DNA from: Caproiciproducens galactitolivorans
Lineage (GTDB): Bacteria > Bacillota > Clostridia > Oscillospirales > Acutalibacteraceae
Reading direction: 5' to 3'
Assembly: GCF_026672255.1 (NCBI RefSeq)
Contig: NZ_JAPOHA010000006.1
Span: forward strand, 142,418 to 206,417
DNA: 64,000 nucleotides
Notes under the pieces: model-generated
Seen by the model: only the letters and a program-made list of their open reading frames with translations
What the model was told of the DNA's origin: nothing
Databases searched by the model: none
In this document: piece after piece, positions 24,802-34,379 of the stretch
Position numbering within the stretch: the first letter of the stretch is position 1
Layout: the number at the start of each line of letters is the position of its first letter
Made by a program: the position numbers and the translations under genes

Positions 24802-25275
24802 TTAATGTCTCGGGTGGGAACGTACCGCCAAAATCGCCTTAATGACGGCGGTTACGACCTCCGCGTTGGTCTGCGTATCTACCTGGGGCGTGGGCTGGCC
24901 TTCCATTAAAACCATGTAATGAGGCGTAAGCCGGTTCAGCGCCAGCGCGACAATGTCTTTTTTACAGCGGTCACACCGGCAGCATTGAAATCGCTTTAAT
25001 GCGTCTTCCAGTTTTTCGAGCACGATATTTTCCATAATATTCACCAGAACCGTTTGCTGGGTATCCATAAGCGGAACCCCAAGCTCCCGGCGCATCATCG
25101 TCCTGTGGGGGCTCGGCGCTTCCTGCTCCGGGAGTGCTTCCGCCTCCGCTTTTTCGGAGGAAGGCTCCTCCCTATCCTGTTCTTCCGGCGATGCGGCCTT
25201 AATGGTTTTGGAGCCGGAAGGCATCAGCATTTTATACATTAAATCCTTATCAATATCTTTTTTGGTTTTTGCCAT
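24802..25275 (-). CDS. ComFB-domain protein with an acidic N-terminal extension
   Basis: 157 residues. Residues 1-60 are charged and low in complexity (EEQDREEPSSEKAEAEALPE), probably disordered. The rest is a ComFB domain (PF10719): VLVNIMENIVLEKLEDALKRF, CCRCDRCKKDIVALALNRL and PHYMVL. The Cys cluster CCRCDRC is the zinc site described for ComFB proteins. Some ComFB proteins, notably cyanobacterial CdgR, have been reported to bind c-di-GMP; whether this one does is inference, but a diguanylate cyclase lies about 2 kb upstream. It follows the ParA gene by five bases and has a strong AGGAGG site. Confidence 0.85.
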   Translation of the reverse strand: MAKTKKDIDKDLMYKMLMPSGSKTIKAASPEEQDREEPSSEKAEAEALPEQEAPSPHRTMMRRELGVPLMDTQQTVLVNIMENIVLEKLEDALKRFQCCRCDRCKKDIVALALNRLTPHYMVLMEGQPTPQVDTQTNAEVVTAVIKAILAVRSHPRH

Positions 25276-25280
25276 ACCGA

Positions 25281-26042
25281 TTAAGCCTCCTTTGTCAACA
25301 GTTCGTCTGTAAAGTTCTGATAATCTTTCGCAATATTGTTCCGGGGGGAATAATCCAGAATATTCTGCTGTATGGACTGCGCTTCGCTTACGACAACACT
25401 GCTCCTTATGTAGGTATCAAAAAGCCGGATATTCAAATCCTCCGCGATCATCGCGGCGGTACCGCGGATTTCCTTGCACAAATGGGTTCGCGGGTTGAAT
25501 TTTGTAAGCAGAATCCCCGCAATATTCAGGTCGGGATTGCAGTATTTTTTTACGCGTTCAACGGTTTCATAAAGCTTGCCGATCCCCTGCAGGCTGAAAA
25601 TATCGGACAGCACGGGTACGATAATCGCATTGGACGCGGTAAAAGCATTGATCGTCAGGATGCCGAGCGCGGGAGGCGTATCCAGCAGAATATAGTCGTA
25701 ATGGTCCAAAACCGGCTTAAGGGCTTCTTTCAGTAAATATTCCCTTCCGGTATTCGTAAATTCCAATTCAATACCGCTCAGCAGGATACTGGAAACGATA
25801 AGATCAGCCGTATCCGATTTCTGTATGGCAAACAGGGTTTTTACGTCGCCTTTCAGAACATCGTAAATCGTTGCGCAGGTATCGGTGTCAACTCCTACAC
25901 TAAAACCGAGGTTTCCCTGCGGGTCCAGATCGATCATCAGGACGCGGAAACCTCTTTTTTTGAGCCCCGCCGCCAAATTGCAGGTAGTGGTTGTTTTCCC
26001 TACTCCGCCTTTTTGATTCGATATCGAAATTACCTTACACAT
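25281..26042 (-). CDS. ParA/Soj-family ATPase (orphan)
   Basis: 253 residues. The deviant Walker A is KGGVGKTT (residues 11-18), followed by VLMIDLDPQGNLGFSVG, the DYILLDTPPALGILTINA switch region and LTKFNPRTHLCKE. These are dimeric positioning ATPases for chromosomes, plasmids or protein clusters. No parB follows; the partner gene here encodes a ComFB protein, so this is probably not the chromosomal Soj. The ATG at 26042 is preceded by AAGGGGG; the longer frame to 26069 lacks a ribosome site. Promoter TTGTAA-N17-TATAAT lies upstream. Confidence 0.9.
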   Translation of the reverse strand: MCKVISISNQKGGVGKTTTTCNLAAGLKKRGFRVLMIDLDPQGNLGFSVGVDTDTCATIYDVLKGDVKTLFAIQKSDTADLIVSSILLSGIELEFTNTGREYLLKEALKPVLDHYDYILLDTPPALGILTINAFTASNAIIVPVLSDIFSLQGIGKLYETVERVKKYCNPDLNIAGILLTKFNPRTHLCKEIRGTAAMIAEDLNIRLFDTYIRSSVVVSEAQSIQQNILDYSPRNNIAKDYQNFTDELLTKEA

Positions 26043-26086
26043 CTTATAAATCCCCCTTGGCGATTTCACAAGCTAATTCTCCTGTT

Positions 26087-26115
26087 ATTATACTATTTTT
26101 TACACAATCTTACAA
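26087..26115 (-). promoter_or_regulatory. Promoter of the ParA/ComFB operon
   Basis: Minus-strand TTGTAA (26110-26115), 17-base spacer and TATAAT (26087-26092). Confidence 0.65.
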
Positions 26116-26165
26116 TAATTTCATTATTATGACTGATTTCTTTTTATTGCTTTGTTGACTTTATC

Positions 26166-27089
26166 CTATTTTTTGGCATTTAAGAAATCATTGATGATTT
26201 TATAACAGTCTCTGACCTGTGAAAAAACCGGGGGCATTGTAAAAAATCCGTGAAGCGCGTTCGGAATTTGGTGTACCTCCACCGTATTTCCGGCCTGTTC
26301 CAGCCTTCTTCCGTAATCCTCCGCCTCATCCCGCAGGGGGTCGTGTTCGGCCGTAATAATCAGCGTGCTCGGCTGGTTGCTGAAATCCTTGGATGCCAGC
26401 GGGGCAAAATACGGGTTCTGCAAGTCCTTTTCGTCCGCCATATACAGCGCCATGTAATCGTTAATCCGTTTTGCAGTCAGCAAATATTTCTTTTCGCTGC
26501 TCCGCGCCGACGCGTAGGGAGACCGATCGGTGTGATCATGGTACGCGGCAGGGTAGAGAAGAATCTGCCGCGCCGGAAGAAATTCGCCCCTGTCGCGCGC
26601 CATCAGGGACACAGCGGCGGCTAAATTTCCGCCGGCGCTGTCGCCCATAAGCGTAATCTGATCCGCTTCCGTTTGAAACAGGGAGGAATCGAGGAAAATT
26701 TCACGCGCAACGCGATAGCAGTCCTCCGGAGCCGCCGGAAAGCGATATTCCGGTGCAGACCGGTAATCAACCGATACAACAGTACAGCCGGTCATTTCGG
26801 CCAAACTTGCGCAGACCCGGTTATAGCTGTCAATGAAGCCGGTTACCCATCCGCCCCCATGGAAAAAGAGAAGAATGGATTTGCTCTCGTTTTCAGAAGG
26901 GGTAAAAATGCGCACGGGTATGGCATGATTTTCATAAGCAACGACATGGTCCCACACTTTATACGGCAGTTTATGGCGATGATTTGCGATGCTGATTATT
27001 TTCTTCTGGAACTGATACTGATCTCCCAAATCAACTTCGGTATAGGAAAGAGCCCGCAGCGCAGTCCGCATCAATCGGTTTACCGCCAT
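26166..27089 (-). CDS. Alpha/beta hydrolase of the hormone-sensitive lipase family
   Basis: 307-residue cytosolic esterase. The oxyanion motif is FFHGGGWVTG, the nucleophile elbow is GDSAGGNLA, Asp is in TAEHDPLRDEAEDY and His is in ALHGFF, giving a full Ser-Asp-His triad. YRSAPEYRFPAAPEDCY between the first two is typical of family IV carboxylesterases acting on short-chain esters. The ribosome site is AAAGGCGGG. It lies between the cyclase gene and the ParA gene on the same strand, but the ParA gene has its own promoter. Confidence 0.9.
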   Translation of the reverse strand: MAVNRLMRTALRALSYTEVDLGDQYQFQKKIISIANHRHKLPYKVWDHVVAYENHAIPVRIFTPSENESKSILLFFHGGGWVTGFIDSYNRVCASLAEMTGCTVVSVDYRSAPEYRFPAAPEDCYRVAREIFLDSSLFQTEADQITLMGDSAGGNLAAAVSLMARDRGEFLPARQILLYPAAYHDHTDRSPYASARSSEKKYLLTAKRINDYMALYMADEKDLQNPYFAPLASKDFSNQPSTLIITAEHDPLRDEAEDYGRRLEQAGNTVEVHQIPNALHGFFTMPPVFSQVRDCYKIINDFLNAKK

Positions 27090-27189
27090 TTTTATACCCG
27101 CCTTTCAAAAGAGCCAAATATAAAAGTAGTATATACCGTTTCCTGCCCTTTATCGGCGGCACCTGTCGCATTGGAAACCTACAGAGCAG

Positions 27190-27218
27190 AAAAGAGCGGC
27201 ATGGTTAAACCATGCCGC
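27190..27218 (-). terminator. Terminator of the diguanylate cyclase gene
   Basis: Stem GCGGCATGG / CCATGCCGC with loop TTAAA, then minus-strand CTTTTCTG, a few bases after the cyclase stop. Confidence 0.8.
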
Positions 27219-27225
27219 CTGACAA

Positions 27226-29868
27226 TTAAAATTTATCCTCTTCGGAATAGAACGTGTAGCAGTCCTTCCCCCGCCGTTTCGCCTTGTAAAGGGCGGCATC
27301 CGCCTTGGGGTACAGCTCCTGATAGGTTTTCCCGTCCGCCGGGAATAACGCGATTCCGATGCTCCCCGATATCTGATACGATAAATCCTTGCTGGCGCGC
27401 GTACTGCGGAAAATCCCGCACATCGATTTTGCCTTTTCTTCAATCAGATCATCGGTTGAAATGTCCCGCAGAAAGACAATAAATTCATCCCCGCCGATAC
27501 GCCCGACAACATCCGACGTTCGAAAGAGCTTTTGAAGCCGGTGGGATATTTCCATAATCACTTCATCGCCGGTCATATGGCCGAACTGGTCGTTAATCGC
27601 TTTAAAGTTGTCAATATCAATCATCATCAGCGCGTGCTTTTCGACAGGCGCCGAATCCGCCAGATGGTCTTCAATCTGGGACTGCGTCGCGGTTTTGTTA
27701 AAAAGGTTCGTAAGCGGGTCGCGCTGTGATTTATCCAGAAGCCGCTGCATTTCTTTTTTCTGCTTATCAATATTATACGCTTTTCCGATGGCCTTGCTTG
27801 GTTTTCCGTACGAGTCATAGATGATCTTTGATTTTATACGGTGCCAAACAGGATCACCGGACTTTGTGATGAACCGGATTTCCGTCTCCGAATTTGCATT
27901 CCCCATACGCAGTTCATTTAAATAGGCTTTAAATCCGGGCAAATCTTTTTCACAAATACTTTCGTTCTGTAAGATGTTCTTCAAAAATTCGGATATGTTC
28001 GGATATCTGCCCGTTAACGCCGTAAAGAGCGGGGAAAAACCCATGCAGTCGGCGGGAATATCATACTCGAACATGATGTCGTCCGAAAGATTCTCCGCTA
28101 TTTGGTACCGTTCCTGCTCAACTTCCAGTTCTTCCTGCGCCTTTTTCAGCGATGTAATATCGGAAAAAACACATTGATAAATAACCTGCTGGTTCTGGTT
28201 TACCGTTCGGGTTCCGCTTAAAGAAACCCAAATGGTTCTCCCATCGCTTTGAATCATCCGGAATTCCGCCATAATCGGCCTTTTTTCCTCAATCTGCCTG
28301 GAAATCATGCTGGTTAAGAAATGCGAATCATCCGGATGAACGTTTTCAATTCCCTCATGCTTTTGCGCTTCATATTCGTCTTCCGTACATCCGCACAGCC
28401 GGTAAAATCCCTCGCTTGCATAAACGAGCTTGAGCTTTCCTTCCTCATAGAGGTACTGGGCCACGCCCCCCGGAATGCTGTTGGCCAAAGTAAGAAGCTG
28501 CTTCATGGCGTCATTGGCCTTTTTATGCGCCTGTTTCGATTCCGTAATATCAACCACAACCGAATAAAACTGCCTTTGCCCGTCCTCATTTGTAACAATC
28601 TGAACGCGGTTTAAAAGCCAGCGTATTTTGTCTTTTGCAGTAATCACCCGGTACTTTACTTCCGCAAACTTTCCCTGCGTAAACTGCTGCCGAATACTGT
28701 TTAACGTATGTACACGATCTTCTTCATAGATCATGTTACAGAAGGAATTCTTGTACTTCTCCAAAAACTTTTCTCTTGTGTAGCCGGACATTTTCAGCAG
28801 CCCGTCGCTCACGAATTGAAATTCCATATTCTCACTGTCGTTACAGCGGAACGCGCCGCCAGGCAGGTTGGAAATAAAGGTTTCGAGCTCCACTTTTGTG
28901 GAGCGCAGCTCATCATTCTTTTTGCGGATCATCTGCCGGTTCTTTCTCTCCGAAAATACGATGTATAAAATAAACAAGAGCATCGCGATGACAAGCTGAG
29001 CCATAAGCGGGATGGTATAATTCATGATTTTATTGGTTTTAAACGTGATTTCATTAATGGAAACCGTTTTAAAGAGGTACCAGTCCTCAATTCCCAACGG
29101 CATATAATATACAAAATATTCATCCTGATCCGTATAATAGTGGGAATTTCCGGACTTCCCCGTTTTCATGTTGGATTGGATTCTATTTAAATCATTCCGG
29201 TCTTCAAAAGACAGATTTGTGCTAGAAAAAATATTCATATCCCGTTTTTTGGGGTCGGTTGTGGACAGAATAGTCCCGTTTCCAAGCACGATACTGGTTT
29301 CACTGGAATCTTCGCTGTCTTTTCCACTGAGAGACGCGTCAATTTTATTCGTCGGAATCATTATTTCAACGACTCCCGCCACTTTGCCTTCAATTTTAAC
29401 CGGCGCGGCAACCACGATTACCCTGCTTCCGTCCAACCTCGAATTTTCAACAGAAGACGTTACGGTACAGCCGCTGATCGCTTTTTTAAAATACGCACGG
29501 TCGGCAATTTGAAGAACGCGGCCGTCCCTTAAACAGCATGTGCCGTCCGGCTGCACATAGGCAATAACGGTATTGGGGTCGGACGGTTCCATTTTTTTCA
29601 AAAAGCCTTGAATTCTCTCTTTATCCATCGGGGCAGATTGCGTTTCAAGAGCCCTGGAAAATTCTTCAGCGGAAGCGGCGGCACATTTCAGCCCACTGCT
29701 TACGATTTGGGCATTCTGCGCTGCTTCCGCCATTAAATTTTTCTGAATATCTTCCGTAAATGTATTTCGGACAAGAAAGGTATAGTGGCTGAAAGACAGA
29801 ATAATAACCAAAGTGGCGGCGGCAATAACGAGGATCGCAGTTACGGGTGTATTAATTCTTCTCTTCAA
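27226..29868 (-). CDS. Membrane diguanylate cyclase with dCACHE and PAS domains
   Basis: 880 residues. A first membrane helix (about 12-30) and a second (about 283-305) flank an extracytoplasmic dCACHE sensor of about 250 residues. Three PAS-like domains follow in the cytoplasm (about 335-450, 460-580 and 590-705), then a GGDEF domain. The active site RIGGDEF is intact (about residue 792), and a product-inhibition I-site RTSD lies exactly five residues before GGDEF. There is no EAL or HD-GYP domain. It should make c-di-GMP from two GTP under extracellular and redox or small-molecule input. Monocistronic, with its own terminator. Confidence 0.93.
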   Translation of the reverse strand: MKRRINTPVTAILVIAAATLVIILSFSHYTFLVRNTFTEDIQKNLMAEAAQNAQIVSSGLKCAAASAEEFSRALETQSAPMDKERIQGFLKKMEPSDPNTVIAYVQPDGTCCLRDGRVLQIADRAYFKKAISGCTVTSSVENSRLDGSRVIVVAAPVKIEGKVAGVVEIMIPTNKIDASLSGKDSEDSSETSIVLGNGTILSTTDPKKRDMNIFSSTNLSFEDRNDLNRIQSNMKTGKSGNSHYYTDQDEYFVYYMPLGIEDWYLFKTVSINEITFKTNKIMNYTIPLMAQLVIAMLLFILYIVFSERKNRQMIRKKNDELRSTKVELETFISNLPGGAFRCNDSENMEFQFVSDGLLKMSGYTREKFLEKYKNSFCNMIYEEDRVHTLNSIRQQFTQGKFAEVKYRVITAKDKIRWLLNRVQIVTNEDGQRQFYSVVVDITESKQAHKKANDAMKQLLTLANSIPGGVAQYLYEEGKLKLVYASEGFYRLCGCTEDEYEAQKHEGIENVHPDDSHFLTSMISRQIEEKRPIMAEFRMIQSDGRTIWVSLSGTRTVNQNQQVIYQCVFSDITSLKKAQEELEVEQERYQIAENLSDDIMFEYDIPADCMGFSPLFTALTGRYPNISEFLKNILQNESICEKDLPGFKAYLNELRMGNANSETEIRFITKSGDPVWHRIKSKIIYDSYGKPSKAIGKAYNIDKQKKEMQRLLDKSQRDPLTNLFNKTATQSQIEDHLADSAPVEKHALMMIDIDNFKAINDQFGHMTGDEVIMEISHRLQKLFRTSDVVGRIGGDEFIVFLRDISTDDLIEEKAKSMCGIFRSTRASKDLSYQISGSIGIALFPADGKTYQELYPKADAALYKAKRRGKDCYTFYSEEDKF

Positions 29869-30022
29869 CTTTATTATCCCCCCAAGACATAGCGGAAGCC
29901 TTCATGCGGGTTTCATTAAATTCCAAATGAAATATAAATATATAGTACCATATTTTACCAGAAAAAGAAATAATTTATTCTATGGAAATAAATTTTATGA
30001 CCAAAAAAACGTTTTCAAAACT

Positions 30023-33000
30023 TTAAAAACTATGTAACTCCGCCCCCAGCTCCGTGCTTTTTGCAAAAGAAAGGATGCTTTGGTGACAGGTAAATAAAAC
30101 CACCTGGGAAACGGCATTCTGCTTTGAATATTCTGCAAGAAAACGCAGCCCGTCTTTGGCCCGGCTGTCATCATACTGCAAAAAAACATCATCGAGAAAC
30201 AGGGGCAGTTTCTCCCCATTCTGCGACAGCAGCTCCGCTACGGCCAGCCGAAGTGCCAAATACGCCTGATCGACTGTGCCGCTGCTCAGGTATTGCCATT
30301 CATGGGAAACCGCGCTCTGTTCATCCTGCACATGAATATCAAAATTTCTGGAAATGATGACGTTACTATATTTTCCGCAGGTAAGTTTATGAAAAATCGC
30401 GGCGGTTTTCTCATTCAGAAGGGGACCGAAGCTTTGCCGGATTTCATTAAACGCCTCCGTCATCGTTTTCTGAGCGATATCGAAGCAAGTAAATGCATCT
30501 TCGTTTTCAGAAATTTCCTCTTTTAACCGTTCCACTTCATTTTCCAGTTCGCTTACGCTTTTCTTTCCTGCAAACCGGTTTTTAATCTCCGAGCTTAAGC
30601 GGACAACCTCTTCGGATGCTTTTTGGAACAGTTCCAGCGTTCCGCGGCTTCTTTGTTTCAGATTTTCGGCCTCATAATCGTCAAGCTTTTCCGGCAGGTT
30701 CCCGTTATTCCGGCTGAGAATCCCGCCGCGGATTTCTTCCGATTCCCGCTGAAGCTGCTCCGGCGTCCTGCCCTGCATTTCCTCGTTCAAATAATCCAAC
30801 CGGCTGCCGGCTTTCATCCGGGCGGTATGAATCGCCTGCCGTTCCTCTTTGAATCGGCGCAGGGTATTCACCGCTTCTTCAAAAGTGGAAACAGGAATAT
30901 AGTTTCCGACATAGGCAATCAGGTTTCGGATGCCTTTCTGAAGATTTTCCTTTGCCTGCGCCGCATCCGCTTTGGCATTCGTCAGGCTTTCTATTTTCGC
31001 CGTTCTTTTTGCCAACCGGCTTTTTTGCTCAATCTGCCTGTTTTGCAGCTCCTCCAAGGTTTTGCAGCCCATTCTTTCGAGCTGGGACTGTATCTGCCCG
31101 GCAAGTGCCCTCTCATAGGCGGATTTGGTTGCAAGCTGCTCCCGAAGGCTTTGCAGATCGAGCGGAACTTCCTCCTCTTTCGGAAGTCCGGCCTGCTTTT
31201 CCTTTACACGGTTCGTAAGCTCCGAAAGGCTTTCAACGCATAGCCGCAGTTTGATTTCAAGCTCATTTCTTTTCTGCTCCGCCAGTGATAACGCATCCAG
31301 AGCCGTCTGGAGCGCGCGTTCCGCTTCTTCCGCATTCTTCTGCATCTGCCGGGTTTGCTCCTGTAATTCCCGCAGTTTGTTTTCCGCGTCGTTCACCGCC
31401 CGCGTGGCGGCGTCCGTCTCCAGAGACGCCGCGCGGCGCGCTTCTTCAAGGCCGACTTTCGCGCGCGCCGTTTCCGCCTCATCAATCACCGTGGTGGCAA
31501 CTTCTTTTTCCTGTTTTCCGCTAAAAGCCGGAATCAGCAAAACGGCCGCAATTCCCGCGCCCGCATAACAAGCGGGATGAACAAATACACCCAGTAAAAC
31601 GGAGAAAAGAAAGAGGACAGCCGCAGCGGCAACCAAGGGCATATTCCCTTTCCGTCCGGCATTCTGCTTCACAAGCACCTGTTTCGGCGTACCGGCCTGT
31701 TTCAGCCGGTCTTCCGCCGTTTCCACTCTTTGGCCGCAAAGCTGCTGCACGGATTTTAGGTTATGCAGAGCAACCTGATATTGGGTATTCGCGTTTTCCT
31801 GTTCCTGTTTAAAGGAATTCCAGTTTTGCTTACTCTTTTCCGATTTCTCTTTCAGCCGGTCCGCAGTGTCCCGCATTCTTTCGTATTCTGCGGCGGCGCT
31901 TTTCAGAGAAGATTCCAGCCTTTGATTTTCCTCTTTCTGAGTCGTAAACCGCTTGATTTCCTGTTCATATTCGGAGCGCAGCTTTTCCGACTGCGAACGA
32001 TTCTGCACAGTTTCCTTCAGCGCAGCGATCGTCTTTTGCAGCGAAGCCTGTTCCTTCCCCTGTTCGATAATTTGGTCGAACAATTCCGGCGGAATTTCTG
32101 CATCCGGCTCCTGTATGGAAGCTTCCTCGCTTTCGAGTGCCTGAACATTCCTGCTTCTTTCCGTAAAAACTTCATTCAGGGATTTGATGCGGGCAATCTG
32201 CTCTTCCCCGCCGCTGAGAAAAGCATCCGGAGCAAACGGGGAATCTCCTTTTGCCAGCTGCTTTTCCCGCTGATCGCAATCCAGCAGTTCCTTGTCTATC
32301 TCCTGCTTTTTCAACAGCAGTTTTTCAAAGTTTTGAAGCTGCTGCAGCTTCTCCTGAAGGTCAACCTGTGATTTATACTGCTGATATTCCTGTTCCAGCG
32401 CTTCCTTTTTTTCCGCCAACTGTGCGCGGCGGGATTCCATCTGCTTTTTCTCTTCTTCCTCCCGCAAAGCCTGTGCGCGCTGCTCCGCAAGGGAATCCAG
32501 AAGCTGGTACTGTTTGTCCAAAATACCGATTTTCCCGCTTTTGGATTTCAACTGCTCCTTCGCGGTTTGCAGGCGGGTGTCCACCTTTTTCTGGGAAACG
32601 CTTTCATCCCCGGTGGAAACAAGATTTAACAGCTTCTGTGTGATCTCGTCGTCTTTATCCGCGCCGGCCATGCTTCCGGCCTGTCCGATAAAAACACTCT
32701 TTTCAAACGCCGTGTCCCCCATGCCTAAAAACCTTTGTCCAAGGTCGGCACCGCTTGCGATTTTTTCCTTTTCCCCGGTCGCCTGATTCCAGAGACTGAT
32801 TTTATCCGTGGCATTGGACGCGCCGAAAAGTCTTTCCGCGCGGTAGACCGTTCCGCCGCATTCAAATTCAATGGAACCGGACATCTTTGAACCGTCCCAC
32901 GGCATGTATTTTTTCCGGATATTTTTGGTCAAATCGGAACTTTTTCCCGCGGAACCGTAAAACATCATTTTGATAAACGCCATGATGGTGCTTTTTCCAT

Positions 33001-33100
33001 CCTCGTTATTCCCATAAAGGACCTGAAAACCGTCCGTAAATTCCAGATCAAAATCGTTCAGCTTCCCGAAATGGTCGATGTGAATCCGTTTAATTTTCAT
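30023..33100 (-). CDS. SbcC/Rad50-like AAA ATPase (YhaN type) with a central hydrophobic hairpin
   Basis: 1025 residues. N-terminal half-ATPase with MKIKRIHIDHFGKLNDFDL and Walker A GNNEDGKST (residues 30-38), long coiled coils (about 180-480 and 530-900), and a C-terminal Walker B KLPLFLDDVFLQYDD with a signature-like YLSSGTVDQAYLALRLA. Midway (about residues 487-525) are two hydrophobic segments (PLVAAAAVLFLFSVLLGVFV and YAGAGIAAVLLI) where SbcC would carry a zinc hook. This matches the YhaN-type proteins and suggests membrane attachment. It overlaps the nuclease gene by 11 bases. I see no strong terminator after it. Confidence 0.88.
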   Translation of the reverse strand: MKIKRIHIDHFGKLNDFDLEFTDGFQVLYGNNEDGKSTIMAFIKMMFYGSAGKSSDLTKNIRKKYMPWDGSKMSGSIEFECGGTVYRAERLFGASNATDKISLWNQATGEKEKIASGADLGQRFLGMGDTAFEKSVFIGQAGSMAGADKDDEITQKLLNLVSTGDESVSQKKVDTRLQTAKEQLKSKSGKIGILDKQYQLLDSLAEQRAQALREEEEKKQMESRRAQLAEKKEALEQEYQQYKSQVDLQEKLQQLQNFEKLLLKKQEIDKELLDCDQREKQLAKGDSPFAPDAFLSGGEEQIARIKSLNEVFTERSRNVQALESEEASIQEPDAEIPPELFDQIIEQGKEQASLQKTIAALKETVQNRSQSEKLRSEYEQEIKRFTTQKEENQRLESSLKSAAAEYERMRDTADRLKEKSEKSKQNWNSFKQEQENANTQYQVALHNLKSVQQLCGQRVETAEDRLKQAGTPKQVLVKQNAGRKGNMPLVAAAAVLFLFSVLLGVFVHPACYAGAGIAAVLLIPAFSGKQEKEVATTVIDEAETARAKVGLEEARRAASLETDAATRAVNDAENKLRELQEQTRQMQKNAEEAERALQTALDALSLAEQKRNELEIKLRLCVESLSELTNRVKEKQAGLPKEEEVPLDLQSLREQLATKSAYERALAGQIQSQLERMGCKTLEELQNRQIEQKSRLAKRTAKIESLTNAKADAAQAKENLQKGIRNLIAYVGNYIPVSTFEEAVNTLRRFKEERQAIHTARMKAGSRLDYLNEEMQGRTPEQLQRESEEIRGGILSRNNGNLPEKLDDYEAENLKQRSRGTLELFQKASEEVVRLSSEIKNRFAGKKSVSELENEVERLKEEISENEDAFTCFDIAQKTMTEAFNEIRQSFGPLLNEKTAAIFHKLTCGKYSNVIISRNFDIHVQDEQSAVSHEWQYLSSGTVDQAYLALRLAVAELLSQNGEKLPLFLDDVFLQYDDSRAKDGLRFLAEYSKQNAVSQVVLFTCHQSILSFAKSTELGAELHSF

Positions 33101-34229
33101 TCAGCGTCACCTCGCTGTCAAATGCTTTTAAGCCGATATAAAGAGCCCGCCGGTACTGGGACTCCTGTTCTTCCGCCTTGCATCCGTCAATTTTATCCAG
33201 CATTTTCCGCACAAAAATCCCTTTGAGCGAATTTTCCTTTGCGAATTCGCTTAAATCGGCCTGCACATGCGTTTCGTCTTTTATTTTAATATAATAGAAT
33301 TCATCCGCGAGCCGGACGGCAATTGCCGCGCAGTCCGGCGTATAGGAAGCGTCCAGCGCCCCTTCCAATCGCACTTTATACAGATTTTCGGCACAGCAGT
33401 CGCCGTATCTCTGCTTCAGAGTGTGCAGCACGATGGCGGCCGCTTCCTGATTGGTTGCCGCTCCGCTGATGTCCACAGGCACTTCCAGGTTCATTCGCTT
33501 ACAAACAGGACGGAAGGCAAGATCCGTCCCGCCCTTATAGACGGTGCCGATATAAACGCCCTTTTCGTCCAGTTCATCGAAACCCCTTCCCTCCGGACAT
33601 CCGCAGTAGGCGTAAGCGGTCGCGCCGCTTTTCAGAATTTCGGTGCGCTTATGGATATGGCCGAGAGCGAGGTAGTCAAAGCCGCTGAAACGGATTTGCA
33701 CGGGTGAAATCGGATTATAGTTGCTCGTCTGGTTTTCCGCAGTCAAATCGCCGTGCATCACACAAATTTGAATGGTGTTGTCCTGGGAAATACTTGGTTC
33801 CTGCAACAGCGTTTCCGTTACATAAGTGCCTGTAAACGCCGCTCCCCATACGCAAACGCCCTTTTCCGGCAGTTCAAAGGAGGTTAAGCCCGACTGAAAA
33901 ATATGTACGTTCACCGGCCAGCCTTCCTCGGAATAAGGGGAATCGGCCGAAATATAGTCATGATTTCCCGGAGCAATGGCAACGGCCGTATCGGGAATTT
34001 CCGAAAGGGACTTTTGAACGGAATGAACCAACCCAATATCCACACCGGAGCTTTCGAATAAGTCCCCGGCTATTAAAAGCAGCTCCACTTTCTCTTCTCT
34101 GCAAAGAGAAACGATGCGGTCAAAGGTCATCAGCATCTCTTCACGGCGCTGCCTTGCGGCATTTCCCAGCGACGAAAGTTCCGCTCCCAAATGCAAATCG
34201 GCGCAATGAAGTATTTTTATTTGATTCAT
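33090..34229 (-). CDS. SbcD/YhaO-like DNA repair exonuclease subunit
   Basis: 379-residue Mn-dependent metallophosphoesterase. Metal-binding motifs run in order: LHCADLHLG, IAGDLFES, APGNHDYI, CVMHGDLT and LGHIHK. It is the nuclease partner of the adjacent SbcC-like ATPase. A longer frame begins with TTG at 34250; the ATG at 34229 (MNQIKILHCADLHLG) is chosen because family members start a few residues before the first metal motif. Promoter TTGATT-N17-TATAAT lies 30 bases upstream. Confidence 0.88.
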   Translation of the reverse strand: MNQIKILHCADLHLGAELSSLGNAARQRREEMLMTFDRIVSLCREEKVELLLIAGDLFESSGVDIGLVHSVQKSLSEIPDTAVAIAPGNHDYISADSPYSEEGWPVNVHIFQSGLTSFELPEKGVCVWGAAFTGTYVTETLLQEPSISQDNTIQICVMHGDLTAENQTSNYNPISPVQIRFSGFDYLALGHIHKRTEILKSGATAYAYCGCPEGRGFDELDEKGVYIGTVYKGGTDLAFRPVCKRMNLEVPVDISGAATNQEAAAIVLHTLKQRYGDCCAENLYKVRLEGALDASYTPDCAAIAVRLADEFYYIKIKDETHVQADLSEFAKENSLKGIFVRKMLDKIDGCKAEEQESQYRRALYIGLKAFDSEVTLNEN

Positions 34230-34261
34230 ATATTCACCATTCCCGTCCAACTATTATTTCT

Positions 34262-34290
34262 ATTATATCAACACATGCAAAGTAAATCAA
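34262..34290 (-). promoter_or_regulatory. Promoter of the YhaO/YhaN-like operon
   Basis: Minus-strand TTGATT (34285-34290), 17-base spacer and TATAAT (34262-34267). Confidence 0.7.
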
Positions 34291-34321
34291 TTGAAAGAAC
34301 ATTGGGTTCTTCCCCGACGAA

Positions 34322-34350
34322 TTGAATTTCGAATTAAACCATGTTAAAAT
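34322..34350 (+). promoter_or_regulatory. Promoter of the second lipid kinase gene
   Basis: TTGAAT (34322-34327), 17-base spacer and TAAAAT (34345-34350), 30 bases before the start codon. Confidence 0.6.
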
Positions 34351-34379
34351 AAAAGAATCAGGGAAATAGGGGATTAAAA

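Noticed and set aside
25281..26042. ParA as the chromosomal Soj with an origin of replication nearby
   Set aside because: No parB, parS-like palindrome, DnaA boxes, gidA/B or rpmH are present around it.
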